Origin: CBDBJR01 sp965206445
GTDB lineage: Bacteria; Pseudomonadota; Gammaproteobacteria; Arenicellales; Poriferihabitantaceae
DNA length: 64,000 bases
Reading direction: 5' to 3'
Assembly: GCA_965206445.1 (NCBI GenBank)
Contig: CBDBJR010000002.1
Coordinates: forward strand, 930,001-994,000
The first letter of the stretch is position 1; every line of letters starts with the position of its first letter. Below the pieces are notes generated by a model. That model did no database searches, was not told the DNA's origin, and was given only the letters and a program-made list of their open reading frames with translations. Shown here piece after piece: positions 9,224-18,061 of this stretch. The position numbers were made by a program, and so were the translations under genes.

Positions 9224-9979
9224 ATGGGTCAAGATGCGATGATTAAAATTGACAATGTAACGAGGGTGTTCAAGGCGCTCAACGGTAGCCGTGAAGTCCG
9301 TGCCCTCGACGGTGTAAGTAATCATATCGCGCGTGGTGAAGTGATCGTGGTCATTGGCCCCAGTGGATCCGGGAAATCAACATTGCTGCGCACACTTAAC
9401 GGCTTGCAGGATTTTGATTCCGGCTCGATCATCATTGATGGTGTGGACATCGCCGATAAAAATACGGATATGAATCGACTGCGTGCCGAGGTTGGAATGG
9501 TGTTCCAGCATTTCAATTTATTTCAGCATAAAACCGCGCTGGAAAACATCGTGCTGCCGCAAACGGTGGTCGCAAAACGCAGTCGGAAGGAGGCGGAGGA
9601 GATTGCGAATGCGCTGCTGGAAAAAGTGGGTATCCCGGATCGCGCCGGCAATTACCCCAGTCAGTTATCCGGAGGTCAACAGCAGCGTGTCGCCATTGCA
9701 CGCTCACTCGCGATGAAGCCAAAGATTATGTTGTTTGATGAGGCCACGTCGGCCCTCGATCCGGAGACCGTAGGCGGTATACTTGAGCTGATGAAAGAAT
9801 TAGCGGTAGACGGCATGACGATGGTGGTCGTCACCCACGAAATGGGATTTGCACGGGAAGTGGCGGATCGGATGATTTTTATGGATGAAGGCGCTATCAT
9901 AGAAGAAAACACACCGGATGCCTTTTTTGATAATCCGCAGACTGAGCGTGCTCGGGACTTTCTGCGGAAAATTCTTTAG
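9224..9979 (+). CDS. ABC transporter ATP-binding protein, polar amino-acid type
   Basis: Cytoplasmic ATPase of 251 residues that powers the importer encoded by the next three genes. Walker A GPSGSGKST is near 45-53, the Q-loop lies in MVFQHFNLF, the ABC signature LSGGQQQRVAIARSLA is near 145, Walker B is in IMLFDEATSALDPE, and the switch His is in VVVTHEMGFA. The closest families are GlnQ/HisP/ArtP. The ATG at 9224 follows GAGGAGG by about eight bases. GC content is visibly lower than in the flanking dapA and sox genes. Confidence 0.93.
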   Translation: MGQDAMIKIDNVTRVFKALNGSREVRALDGVSNHIARGEVIVVIGPSGSGKSTLLRTLNGLQDFDSGSIIIDGVDIADKNTDMNRLRAEVGMVFQHFNLFQHKTALENIVLPQTVVAKRSRKEAEEIANALLEKVGIPDRAGNYPSQLSGGQQQRVAIARSLAMKPKIMLFDEATSALDPETVGGILELMKELAVDGMTMVVVTHEMGFAREVADRMIFMDEGAIIEENTPDAFFDNPQTERARDFLRKIL

Positions 9980-10009
9980 TCTGAGCAAACAAAATTATGG
10001 AGAACAACC

Positions 10010-10810
10010 ATGCGTAAAATACCAGCTCTGGCAGCGGCATTGGTCAGCAGTGCACTACTTGCCTTTTTTTCAACCGCGTCATTTGCCGAATCGACGATGG
10101 AAAAGATCGCCAAGACGGGAAAAATGATCATTGCCGTTCAAACCCAGGGTCCACCGGTAAGCTTTATCAATAAAAATGGAGAGCGTGCCGGCCTTGCCAT
10201 CGAGATTGCACAGATGATGGCCGACGATATGGAAGTCGAATTGGTGATTCAAGATTACGATTGGAAAGGCCTGATTCCGGCGTTAAGCTCCGGCAAGGCG
10301 GATTTGATCGCCGCCGATATGACACCAACCGCGAAGCGCCACATGCAAATTGTGTTCACCGAACCTGTTTTCTATTCGGAAACGATTGCATTCTCCAAAG
10401 CCGGCAAGGGGTTTAGTTCCTGGAAAGATCTGGACAAAGAAGGTCTTTCTGTCGGTGCAACCCAGGCGTCATCGTGGTCTGAAATTGCCCGCAAATTACT
10501 TTCCAGGGCAGAACTGAAGGAATATGCCGGCGGTACCGCGCAGACAGTTCAAGCGGTTACTGCCGGGCGAATAGACGGCGGTATTTCCGACCGGGCAACC
10601 ATCGCTTCGTTTGTGAATTCGGATCCAAGTCTGGTGGTGCTGGATGGCCAGTTGTCGAAAGAGCCGTTGGGTTTCGCGGTGCGGCCGGACTCACTCCATC
10701 TGCTGTTGGCGCTGGACAATTACATGCGCCTGATTAAACTTGACGGTCGTCTCGATGCGAAGCTCCAGTATTGGTGGAATTCCACAGAATGGGAAGCGAA
10801 GCATAAATAA
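10010..10810 (+). CDS. Periplasmic amino-acid-type substrate-binding protein
   Basis: Exported solute receptor, 266 residues. A Sec signal peptide with a basic start and hydrophobic core ends at about residue 26 (TASFA-ES). The mature part is a type II (bac_solute-binding family 3) fold: MIIAVQTQGPPVSF opens lobe one, DWKGLIPALSSGKADLIAADMT is the conserved hinge region, and VGATQASSWSEIA and GRIDGGISDRATI follow. An acidic or aromatic amino acid is as likely a ligand as any; the binding residues cannot be assigned by eye. RBS GGAG lies nine bases before the ATG. Confidence 0.9.
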   Translation: MRKIPALAAALVSSALLAFFSTASFAESTMEKIAKTGKMIIAVQTQGPPVSFINKNGERAGLAIEIAQMMADDMEVELVIQDYDWKGLIPALSSGKADLIAADMTPTAKRHMQIVFTEPVFYSETIAFSKAGKGFSSWKDLDKEGLSVGATQASSWSEIARKLLSRAELKEYAGGTAQTVQAVTAGRIDGGISDRATIASFVNSDPSLVVLDGQLSKEPLGFAVRPDSLHLLLALDNYMRLIKLDGRLDAKLQYWWNSTEWEAKHK

Positions 10811-10832
10811 CCCCCACTAATACGATGCAATG

Positions 10833-10860
10833 CCGCGGCAACCGTTCAAGGTTGCCGCGG
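10833..10860. promoter_or_regulatory. Stable stem-loop after the binding-protein gene
   Basis: A perfect 11-bp stem (CCGCGGCAACC paired with GGTTGCCGCGG) closes a six-base loop. There is no T-tract and the same-strand permease genes follow. Such hairpins behind binding-protein genes are known to attenuate transcription or protect the upstream mRNA, so that the receptor is made in excess over the membrane subunits. Confidence 0.6.
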
Positions 10861-10907
10861 CGGATAACGAACCAATATACGTGGTCCGGTAGCGGCATTG
10901 GACAAGC

Positions 10908-11600
10908 ATGGCCTGGCTTCTTGATTACTATAATTACCGCATAGTCGGACAGTATTGGGAGGTCTTTGCACAAGGCATATTCACGACAATATGGATGTCG
11001 GGGCTTTGCCTGGTACTTTCTTTCACGCTGGGAACAGGGGTTGCATTGGCGCGCATGTCACGCATTGGCATTATCTGGCGTACTGCCGCAGGCTATATTC
11101 AGTTCATCCGTTCCACGCCGCTGCTGATTCAGATTTATCTCGTCTATTACGGTCTGCCGGCGCTGCTGCCTTTCGGTAATTTCTTTGATGAAAGGCAAAC
11201 CGGCATTATCGCGCTGACCATACATACCGCGCCCTATATGGGTGAAATCATACGCGCCGGCATCGAATCCGTCGCCAAAGGGCAGATCGAAGGCGCCAAA
11301 TCCGTCGGTATGAACCAACGCCAGGTCCTGATTTACGTCACCTTGCCGCAGGGAATTTCCAATGTGATCCCGCCTTTGCTCGGCCAAACGGCGATCTTAA
11401 TCAAGGATACGTCATTGCTTAGCATCATTGCCGTGTTTGAGTTGATGGGGGCCGGGCTTTTGATGTTCTCCGAAACGGTGGTTGCCACGGAAAGCTATGT
11501 CACAACGGCCATTTGCTATCTCGCCATTTATGTCTTGATGTTGATTTTTTCCGGGTTTGTGCAAACCAAGCTGGGCGGTTCAGCCTGGCGAAGCAACTGA
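10908..11600 (+). CDS. ABC transporter permease, HisM/GlnP family (first subunit)
   Basis: Inner-membrane subunit of 230 residues with about five spans. The segment IRSTPLLIQIYLVYYGLPALL is the usual family block, and the EAA coupling loop is seen in EIIRAGIESVAKGQIEGAKSVG. A last span precedes a short cytoplasmic tail. It pairs with the next gene as a heterodimer driven by the ATPase at 9224. Confidence 0.92.
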   Translation: MAWLLDYYNYRIVGQYWEVFAQGIFTTIWMSGLCLVLSFTLGTGVALARMSRIGIIWRTAAGYIQFIRSTPLLIQIYLVYYGLPALLPFGNFFDERQTGIIALTIHTAPYMGEIIRAGIESVAKGQIEGAKSVGMNQRQVLIYVTLPQGISNVIPPLLGQTAILIKDTSLLSIIAVFELMGAGLLMFSETVVATESYVTTAICYLAIYVLMLIFSGFVQTKLGGSAWRSN

Positions 11601-11610
11601 GGGGCCTGAT

Positions 11611-12303
11611 ATGATGGAATGGCTGTATGGCAAATGGGAAATCATTGATAGCCTGTCGCCGTTTCTGGCGCAAGGGCTGTTGGTCACGTTTAAAATCTCT
11701 ATCATCTCGATTTTTCTGGGCTCGTTTCTGGGCTTCGTTCTGGGCGTACTGAAGACGCTGCACCTTTCCTGGCTTGCCCGCGGCATAAATTTTTACTTGC
11801 ACATTCTGCGCGGCTCACCCTATCTGGTTCAACTCTACATTATCTATTTTGTTTTGCCGTCAACCGGGGTTGAATGGTTGAGTTTCGATAGTTTTACCGC
11901 TGCGATTGTATCGTTGTCACTATACACCTCGGGGTATGTTACCGAGATTGTTGCGTCTGCAATTTTTGCAGTGCCTTCAGGGCAGGAACAAGCGGCACGT
12001 TCGGTGGGTATGTCCAAGTCGCAGGCGCTATACAACGTGGTTATTCCACAAGCGCTCAAACTGACCGTGCCGCCAATGGCCAGCGTCTATGTGATTGTGA
12101 TCAAGAGTACGGCGATTTTGTCTGTGATTGGCATTTCCGAACTCACACGGCAGGGCGAAGTTGCCATTATGCGGATGCCGGGAGATATCATGTTCATCTA
12201 CCTTTTGATTGCCGCCTTTTATTTCATCTATTGCTATCCCGTTTTACGTTTCTCAAAATGGGCGGAAAGCCGTTTCGGTTCTATCGGGGTGGATAATCAC
12301 TAA
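11611..12303 (+). CDS. ABC transporter permease, HisQ/GlnP family (second subunit)
   Basis: Second membrane subunit, 230 residues, the same length as its partner. The block LRGSPYLVQLYIIYFVLPSTG and the EAA loop EIVASAIFAVPSGQEQAARSVG are present. The ATG at 11611 was chosen because GAGG lies about seven bases upstream and it starts just after the first permease stop; the frame is open further upstream to 11557, which would overlap the first permease. Confidence 0.92.
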   Translation: MMEWLYGKWEIIDSLSPFLAQGLLVTFKISIISIFLGSFLGFVLGVLKTLHLSWLARGINFYLHILRGSPYLVQLYIIYFVLPSTGVEWLSFDSFTAAIVSLSLYTSGYVTEIVASAIFAVPSGQEQAARSVGMSKSQALYNVVIPQALKLTVPPMASVYVIVIKSTAILSVIGISELTRQGEVAIMRMPGDIMFIYLLIAAFYFIYCYPVLRFSKWAESRFGSIGVDNH

Positions 12304-12319
12304 GCGGTTGTGGTCTGCG

Positions 12320-12574
12320 CCCCTCCGGCAGCGCCCGATTTCACCAACTCGCAGCACGCTACCCGGGCGTTTGCAGGCCGCTGAGTAAATAATCCCACAC
12401 GTATTCGGCAAAACTCCAGCGCACCTGAAGATCAAAGCACAGCGGCTTGCGCTTATGCAGCAGAATGCCGGCATGCCCAAAGCGCGTTTGCGCCACCCGG
12501 TCGGCGGCGAAAACCCGCGCATGCAAATCCAGCGGACTGCCCCGGGCGAGCAGGGCGGCCGCGTCCTCTCCTTG
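12320..12574 (-). pseudogene. Truncated duplicate of the soxG 3' end
   Basis: These 255 bp are almost identical to 12734-12988, which holds the last 70 or so codons of soxG and 39 bp beyond its stop. Only a handful of bases differ. The copy has no start: its upstream end on the coding strand breaks off at 12574, directly against the 76-bp hairpin element. It cannot encode a complete protein. High identity implies a recent event or ongoing gene conversion. Confidence 0.88.
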
Positions 12575-12650
12575 GAAAGGAGAACGGGTTTTCCAACCCG
12601 TTTATTTTAAAAACACGGACAGGAATGTCCGTGCTCCTGTTCCTGCTCCA
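12575..12650. repeat. 76-bp double-hairpin repeat, copy 1
   Basis: Two adjacent perfect hairpins: AACGGGTT-TTCC-AACCCGTT and CACGGACA-GGAA-TGTCCGTG, joined by an A/T-rich spacer and followed by a CTCCTGTTCCTGCTCCA tail. A copy differing by a single base is at 20312-20387. Both begin exactly where a duplicated gene fragment ends. The layout is REP/BIME-like. The 83 bp between this copy and 12734 show nothing recognisable. Confidence 0.85.
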
Positions 12651-12772
12651 GGAAGTCAGAGGCCGGTAAGCGGATGAGCGGCAAAGCCGCCGGTTTAGTA
12701 CCCCGTTTGGCGCTGAGTCATGCGCGTTTTACACCCCTCCGGCAGCGCCCGATTTCACCAACTCGCGGCGCG

Positions 12773-13363
12773 CTACCCGGACGTTTTCAGGCCGCTGAGT
12801 AAATAATCCCACACGTATTCGGCAAAACTCCAGCGCACCTGAAGATCGAAGCACAGCGGCTTGCGCTTATGCAGCAGAATGCCGGCATGCCCAAAGCGCG
12901 TTTGCGCCACCCGGTCGGCGGCGAAAACCCGCGCATGCAAATCCAGCGGACTGCCCCGGGCGAGCAGGGCGGCCGCGTCCTCTCCTTGCAGCCGCAGCGT
13001 GGTGTAGTAGTCGGACACGTCCACACAGGCCGAGTGAACGCCGCGCAACGCCTGCTGTAATTGCGCCAGCCGCTCAATCACCTGCTGCAATTCACAATTC
13101 AGCCGCCATTCATCCGGCCCCAGCCAATAGACTTCGCCGGCCGGCGCGCGCGTCAGGCTGTTCGGCTCGAGCGGCAGGCGTAGCGCGAGCGCCGCTTCGA
13201 TGCCGGCGGTGAACGCGGCGTCATCCGCATTGCCGCGCAGGTTGATCTTGCCGTGCAACGGCAGCTCGACCAGCGTGTTGGCGCCGTCAACCGGCTGGCG
13301 ATGGCCGCAGGGCGTGACGATGTTCTCGCTATCCGGCGGTGACGGTGGTTTGATCGCGTTCAT
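12773..13363 (-). CDS. soxG: Sarcosine oxidase gamma subunit
   Basis: Small subunit (196 residues) of heterotetrameric sarcosine oxidase. It has the SoxG/GcvT-like fold pattern: WLGPDEWRL near the middle, then DVSDYYTTLRLQGEDAAALLARG and a C-terminal FGHAGILLHK segment. SoxG is needed for assembly and has no cofactor of its own. The start overlaps the soxA stop by four bases, so the pair is translationally coupled. Its 3' third has been copied to 12320-12574. Confidence 0.9.
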   Translation of the reverse strand: MNAIKPPSPPDSENIVTPCGHRQPVDGANTLVELPLHGKINLRGNADDAAFTAGIEAALALRLPLEPNSLTRAPAGEVYWLGPDEWRLNCELQQVIERLAQLQQALRGVHSACVDVSDYYTTLRLQGEDAAALLARGSPLDLHARVFAADRVAQTRFGHAGILLHKRKPLCFDLQVRWSFAEYVWDYLLSGLKTSG

Positions 13364-16300
13364 CGTCGCTCTGCCAGAAACACCGGTTTGGTGACGGTAA
13401 CCCGCTGGTGGCTACCGTCAATCAGCGGCACCGTCAGGCTCTGGCCGTGGCGGTTGAAGCCGTCTTCGACCAGCGCCATGGCAATCGAGCGTCCGACGTT
13501 GGGGCTCATGTAGCTGGATGAAACATGCCCCAGCATCCGCATCGGCGGCGCCGCTTGCAGTTGCTCGACCACCTGTGCGCCCTCCGGCAGCACAAAGTCC
13601 GGGTCGTCGGTCAGCAACCCGACCAGTTGCTTGCGCCCGCTGCGCCGGGTATCGCTGCGCAGCAGCGAGCGCTTGCCGAGAAAATCGGGTTTGTTTTGCG
13701 CAATCATCCGCTCCATCCCGAGGTCGATGGGGGTGGTCGTGCCGTCGGTGTCCTGGCCGACGATAATGAAGCCTTTTTCGGCGCGCAGGATGTGCATCGC
13801 CTCGGTGCCGTAGGGGCGGATATCATACGGCTTGCCGGCCGCCATCAGTGCTGTCCACAGCGCCAGTCCATAGCGCGCCGGGACGTTGATCTCGAACGCC
13901 CGCTCGCCGGAAAAGCTGACGCGAAACACCCGCGCCGGGATGCCGGCAACCGTGCATTCGCGCACCGACATCAGCGGAAACGCCGCGTCGTCGAGCGCCT
14001 GGTCGCACAGCGCGCCGAGCACCCGGTCGCTGTTCGGCCCGTTCAGCGAGGCCACCGCCCATTGCTCGGTGACGCTGGTGCAGTACACCCGCATATCCGG
14101 CCATTCGGTTTGCAGCCATTCTTCCAGCCAGTTCAGCACCCGCGCCGCGCCGCCGCTGGTGGTGGTCATGTGGTAGTGGTTTTCCGCCAGGCAGGCGGTG
14201 ACGCCGTCGTCGAATACCATGCCGTGCTGATTCAGCATCAGCCCGTAGCGGCAGCGCCCCGGTGCCAGCCGGCGCCAGTTGTTGGTGTAGACCAGGTCGA
14301 GCAGGCGGGCGGCGTCGGCGCCGCGGATGTCGATCTTGCCCAGCGTCGAGGCGTCGAGCAGGCCGACCGACTGGCGCACCGCCCGGCATTCGCGCTGCAC
14401 CGCCGCGGTTTGGCCTTCGCCCGGCAGCGGGAAATAAAATGGCCGCTTCCAGTCGCCGACGTCCTCGTATACCGCGCCCTGCTTGTCGTGCCAGGCGTGC
14501 ATCGGCGTCTTGCGCTGCTGCAAAAACAGCGCCCGCCGGTCGTGGCCGACAATCGCGCCCAGCGTCAGCGGCGTGTAGGGCGGCCGATAGGTGGTCGTGC
14601 CGAGCGCCGGCACCGGCGTGCCGGTCAGGTTGGCGATCACCTCCAGCGCGTTCATGTTGGCGGTTTTGCCCTGGTCGGTGCCCATGCCGGTTGTGGTGTA
14701 GCGTTTGACGTGTTCTATCGACTCGAAACCTTCGCGCGCCGCCAGCTGGAGATCGGCCACGGTGGCGTCGTTATGCAGTTCGTGAAAGTGCTTTTTCGGC
14801 CCCTGGCCGATCGGATGGTCGGTCGGCAGAATCCATAGCGGCCGCAGCGCCGCCGTGGCCGGCTCATCGGTGTCGGCCGGCGCCGCCGCCGCTGCCGACC
14901 GGCCGCACGCGGCGGCGGCCCCGGCCCCGGCGGCGGTGCCCTGCTCAAGCGCGGCGTGCAGCGTGAACCCGCCGGTGCAGGCCCCGGCGGCCTGCGCCGG
15001 GCTGGTGGCGGACGGCGCGCCCGGCACAAAGCAGTGCTGCCCGGCGAGAAAGCGCAGTTGTCCGCGCGCTTGACTGAACAGGTGCACGCTCGGCGTCCAG
15101 CCGCCGGAAACCGCAATCAAATCGCAGGCCCGGGTCTGCACGGCGCCGATCGCCGCACTGCCGTCGGGGCTGAGCTGCATGAGCTCGACCCGCCGGATTT
15201 TTCCGCCGGCGTAATCGACGCCGGTGATGGCGCTGTTGGTGTGGATGCGCAGATTGCCGTCGAACTGCGCACGCACCTGCTCAATCAGCGCGCTGTGCGG
15301 CTGCGCCCGCAGGTCGATCAGCTCGACCCGGGCGCCGGCGCGGTGGGCGTCCAGCGCGACCGGGTAGGCGGAGTCGTTGTTGGTCAGCATGCAGATGTGG
15401 CGCCCGGGCAGTACGCCGTAGCGGTTGATATAGCACCCGAGCGCGCCGGCCAGCATGACGCCGGGGCGGTCATTGTCGGCAAAGACCAGCGGCCGCTCGA
15501 TGGCGCCGGTGGCCAGCACCACTTGCCGGGCGCGGATTTTCCACAGCCGCTGCTTGACTGGCGTGTCCGGCTGGTGCGGCCCCAGGTGCTCGGCCACGCG
15601 CTGGCTGGCGACCAGGAAGTTGTAGTCGTAATAGCCGCTGACGGTGGTGCGGTTGAGCAGCACGACTTCGGGCATGTTTTTCAGCTCGGCAACCATGCCG
15701 GCGACCCATTGCAGCGCCGGCTTCCGGTTGATCTCGGCGTGCTCGCTGAGCAGCGCACCGCCGAACTCGGGCCGGTCATCCAGCAGCATCACCCGGGCGC
15801 CGCTGCCGCCGGCGGCGTGCGCCGCGCGCAGCCCGGCCGGCCCGCCGCCGACCACCAGGACATCGCAGTGGGCGTGGATTTTGTCGTAGCGGTCGGGGTC
15901 GGGCTGCGTCGGCGCATGCCCCAGCCCGGCGGCCTTGCGAATGTATTTTTCATACCACAGCCACATCGACTTCGGCCACATGAAGGTCTTGTAGTAAAAC
16001 CCGGCCGGCAGCAGGCGGGCGAACCGATCCCCGACCGCGCCGAGGTCGAACCGGACCGACGGCCAGCAGTTTTGGCTGCGCGCGGTCAGGCCGTCGTACA
16101 GCTCGATCTCGGTTGCCGGTCGATTGGGTTCGGTGTAGGCGCCGGCCTCCAGCTGCACCAGCGCATTCGGCTCTTCGCAGCCGGCCGAATAGACGCCGCG
16201 CGGACGGTGGTATTTGAAGCTGCGCCCGACCACGGTCACGCCGTTGGCCAGCAGCGCCGAGGCCAGCGTGTCGCCGGGGTAGCCCTGATAGCCTGTGCCG

Positions 16301-16371
16301 TCATACCAGAATCGCAGCGGCTTGCTGCGGTTCAAATAGCCGCCGCTCGGCAGTCGATTAATCTGGCTCAT
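13360..16371 (-). CDS. soxA: Sarcosine oxidase alpha subunit
   Basis: Large subunit, 1003 residues from the ATG at 16371, the usual length. The N-terminal part is ferredoxin-like (FWYDGTGYQGYPGDTLASALLANG), then an NAD-binding Rossmann segment (VLVVGGGPAGLRAAHAA near 165), a second nucleotide-binding region, and from about 590 the GcvT-type folate domain (DWKRPFYFP ... VGLLDASTLGKIDI) that takes the methyl-derived formaldehyde to 5,10-methylene-tetrahydrofolate. The frame stays open a further 88 codons upstream, but that stretch overlaps soxD and has no family similarity, so the inner ATG was chosen. A run of Ala-rich sequence near 465-500 is low complexity. Confidence 0.94.
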   Translation of the reverse strand: MSQINRLPSGGYLNRSKPLRFWYDGTGYQGYPGDTLASALLANGVTVVGRSFKYHRPRGVYSAGCEEPNALVQLEAGAYTEPNRPATEIELYDGLTARSQNCWPSVRFDLGAVGDRFARLLPAGFYYKTFMWPKSMWLWYEKYIRKAAGLGHAPTQPDPDRYDKIHAHCDVLVVGGGPAGLRAAHAAGGSGARVMLLDDRPEFGGALLSEHAEINRKPALQWVAGMVAELKNMPEVVLLNRTTVSGYYDYNFLVASQRVAEHLGPHQPDTPVKQRLWKIRARQVVLATGAIERPLVFADNDRPGVMLAGALGCYINRYGVLPGRHICMLTNNDSAYPVALDAHRAGARVELIDLRAQPHSALIEQVRAQFDGNLRIHTNSAITGVDYAGGKIRRVELMQLSPDGSAAIGAVQTRACDLIAVSGGWTPSVHLFSQARGQLRFLAGQHCFVPGAPSATSPAQAAGACTGGFTLHAALEQGTAAGAGAAAACGRSAAAAAPADTDEPATAALRPLWILPTDHPIGQGPKKHFHELHNDATVADLQLAAREGFESIEHVKRYTTTGMGTDQGKTANMNALEVIANLTGTPVPALGTTTYRPPYTPLTLGAIVGHDRRALFLQQRKTPMHAWHDKQGAVYEDVGDWKRPFYFPLPGEGQTAAVQRECRAVRQSVGLLDASTLGKIDIRGADAARLLDLVYTNNWRRLAPGRCRYGLMLNQHGMVFDDGVTACLAENHYHMTTTSGGAARVLNWLEEWLQTEWPDMRVYCTSVTEQWAVASLNGPNSDRVLGALCDQALDDAAFPLMSVRECTVAGIPARVFRVSFSGERAFEINVPARYGLALWTALMAAGKPYDIRPYGTEAMHILRAEKGFIIVGQDTDGTTTPIDLGMERMIAQNKPDFLGKRSLLRSDTRRSGRKQLVGLLTDDPDFVLPEGAQVVEQLQAAPPMRMLGHVSSSYMSPNVGRSIAMALVEDGFNRHGQSLTVPLIDGSHQRVTVTKPVFLAERR

Positions 16372-16696
16372 GCGCGTGCGGTTTGGCAGGTGTGTCGGCG
16401 GGCGCGTCGGCGGGCGCGTTGTCGATCCGGGGTTTGCGCTCGCCCGGTTTGTAGCTGGCGTAGATGCGATCCGATACCGTGTCTCTGGCGACGTTGAACC
16501 AGCGGCGACAGCCGTGCTGATGCAGCCAGCGTTCATAATGCAGCCCCCTGGGGTTGCGGCGAAAGAACAGGTAGTCGCCCCATTCCTGCTCGCTGAGGGC
16601 GTCGGGATTGGCCGGCCGCACGAGGTGCGCTTCACCCTGATACGCGAACTCGGTTTGATCGCGTTGACCGCACCAGGGGCAGTCGATCAGCAGCAT
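16358..16696 (-). CDS. soxD: Sarcosine oxidase delta subunit
   Basis: Zinc-binding small subunit of 112 residues. The N-terminus MLLIDCPWCGQRDQTEF carries the Cys pair of the zinc site; a further Cys is seen in HQHGCRRWF. WGDYLFFRRNPRG is the most conserved block of the family. The C-terminal 25 residues are Pro/Ala-rich and extend past the usual end of SoxD. It overlaps soxA by 14 bases. Confidence 0.93.
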   Translation of the reverse strand: MLLIDCPWCGQRDQTEFAYQGEAHLVRPANPDALSEQEWGDYLFFRRNPRGLHYERWLHQHGCRRWFNVARDTVSDRIYASYKPGERKPRIDNAPADAPADTPAKPHAHEPD

Positions 16697-16708
16697 CTCA
16701 AGCGCCGT

Positions 16709-17953
16709 CTAATGCGCCACCGCCGCCGCCGCGCCTTCGTCGACCAGCGCGCCGGTATTGAAGCGCTCGAGCGAGAACGGCGCCGCCAGCGGGTGCATCT
16801 CGCCGCGCGCAATCGAATGGGCAAACACGTGCCCCGAGCCGGGGGTGGCCTTGAAGCCGCCGGTGCCCCAGCCGCAATTGAAAAACAGCTGCTTGACCGG
16901 GGTGGTCGAGATCAGCGGTGAGCGGTCTACCGTCACATCAACGATGCCGCCCCATTGGCGCAGCATTTTCAGGCGCGAAAATATCGGGTACAGCTCGAGT
17001 ATGGCGCCGACCGTTTCCTCAATCACGTCAAAGCTGCCGCGCTGCGAATACGAGTTGAACGCATCGACGCCGGCGCCGATCACCAGCTCGCCTTTGTCGG
17101 ATTGGCTGATGTAGGCGTGGATGCTGCCGGACATGACGACGCAATCGAGCACCGGTTTGATCGGCTCCGACACCAGCGCTTGCAGCGGCACCGATTCAAC
17201 CGGCAGGCGAAACCCGGCCATCTCGGCCAGCACGCCGCAATGCCCGGCGACCACGCAGCCGACGGTGTCGGCGGCGATTCGGCCACGGTTGGTATCGACG
17301 CCGGTCACGCGGTTGTTTTCAATCCCAAAGCCGGTCACCTCGCAGTTTTGGATAATGTCCACCCCGAGCGCGTCGGCGGCGCGCGCATAGCCCCAGGCGA
17401 CCGCATCATGCCGCGCCGTGCCGCCGCGCGGTTGCAGCAGCGCGCCGAGCACCGGATAGCGGCAGTCGAGATTGATCGGCGGCACTTTCTGCTTGACCTG
17501 CGCCGGGGTCATAAACTCCGCATCGATGTTGTTCAGGTAGATCGCATTGCCGCGGCGGCCGATTTCCTGCAGGTCGTGCTGCGTGTGCGCCAGATGCAGC
17601 AGGCCGCGCGGCGAAAACATGACGTTGTAATTCAACTCCCGGCTCAGGTCGTGCCACAGCTTCAATGCGTGCTCATACAGGCCGGCGGATTGGTCGTACA
17701 GATAATTCGAGCGCACGATGGTGGTATTGCGGCCGGTGTTGCCGCCGCCCAGCCAGCCTTTTTCGAGCACGGCGACGTCGGTGATGCCGCATTCTTTGGC
17801 CAGATAATACGCGGTCGCCAGCCCGTGGCCACCGCCGCCGACAATCACGACCCGATAGGCTTTTTTGGGCGCCGGGCTACGCCAGTTGCGCTGCCAGTGC
17901 TGATGGTAGCGCAGCCCGTGGCGCAGCAGACTGAAAATAGAGTATTTTTGCAT
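16709..17953 (-). CDS. soxB: Sarcosine oxidase beta subunit
   Basis: Flavin-bearing subunit that oxidises sarcosine to glycine; 414 residues, as usual. An FAD-binding GGGGHGLATAYYLA motif lies near 38-51, and GWLGGGNTGRNTTIVRSNYL follows as in other SoxB proteins. The His of TARHDAVAWGYARAA is at the position where FMN is covalently bound in the family. The C-terminal GWGTGGFKATPGSG closes the FAD site. It is the first gene of soxBDAG, and together with the 40111 dehydrogenase it would take betaine-derived dimethylglycine and sarcosine to glycine. Confidence 0.95.
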   Translation of the reverse strand: MQKYSIFSLLRHGLRYHQHWQRNWRSPAPKKAYRVVIVGGGGHGLATAYYLAKECGITDVAVLEKGWLGGGNTGRNTTIVRSNYLYDQSAGLYEHALKLWHDLSRELNYNVMFSPRGLLHLAHTQHDLQEIGRRGNAIYLNNIDAEFMTPAQVKQKVPPINLDCRYPVLGALLQPRGGTARHDAVAWGYARAADALGVDIIQNCEVTGFGIENNRVTGVDTNRGRIAADTVGCVVAGHCGVLAEMAGFRLPVESVPLQALVSEPIKPVLDCVVMSGSIHAYISQSDKGELVIGAGVDAFNSYSQRGSFDVIEETVGAILELYPIFSRLKMLRQWGGIVDVTVDRSPLISTTPVKQLFFNCGWGTGGFKATPGSGHVFAHSIARGEMHPLAAPFSLERFNTGALVDEGAAAAVAH

Positions 17954-18061
17954 CGTTGCAGGTGTTGCGATCGATTCGGTGCGGCGATTGATGGGGTTCG
18001 ACAGGCCGCGGATTATATCAATATCCGAGCGGGATCAACCAGTGTCGGCGCCGCCGAGGGC

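Noticed and set aside
16372..16635. 88-codon upstream extension of soxA
   Set aside because: It overlaps soxD in another frame and has no SoxA-like sequence; MSQINRLPSGG at 16371 is the family start.
17954..18061. Cobalamin or glycine riboswitch upstream of the sox or cob genes
   Set aside because: The gaps before soxB, cobO and cobU are too short or show no conserved B12-box or tandem aptamer pattern.
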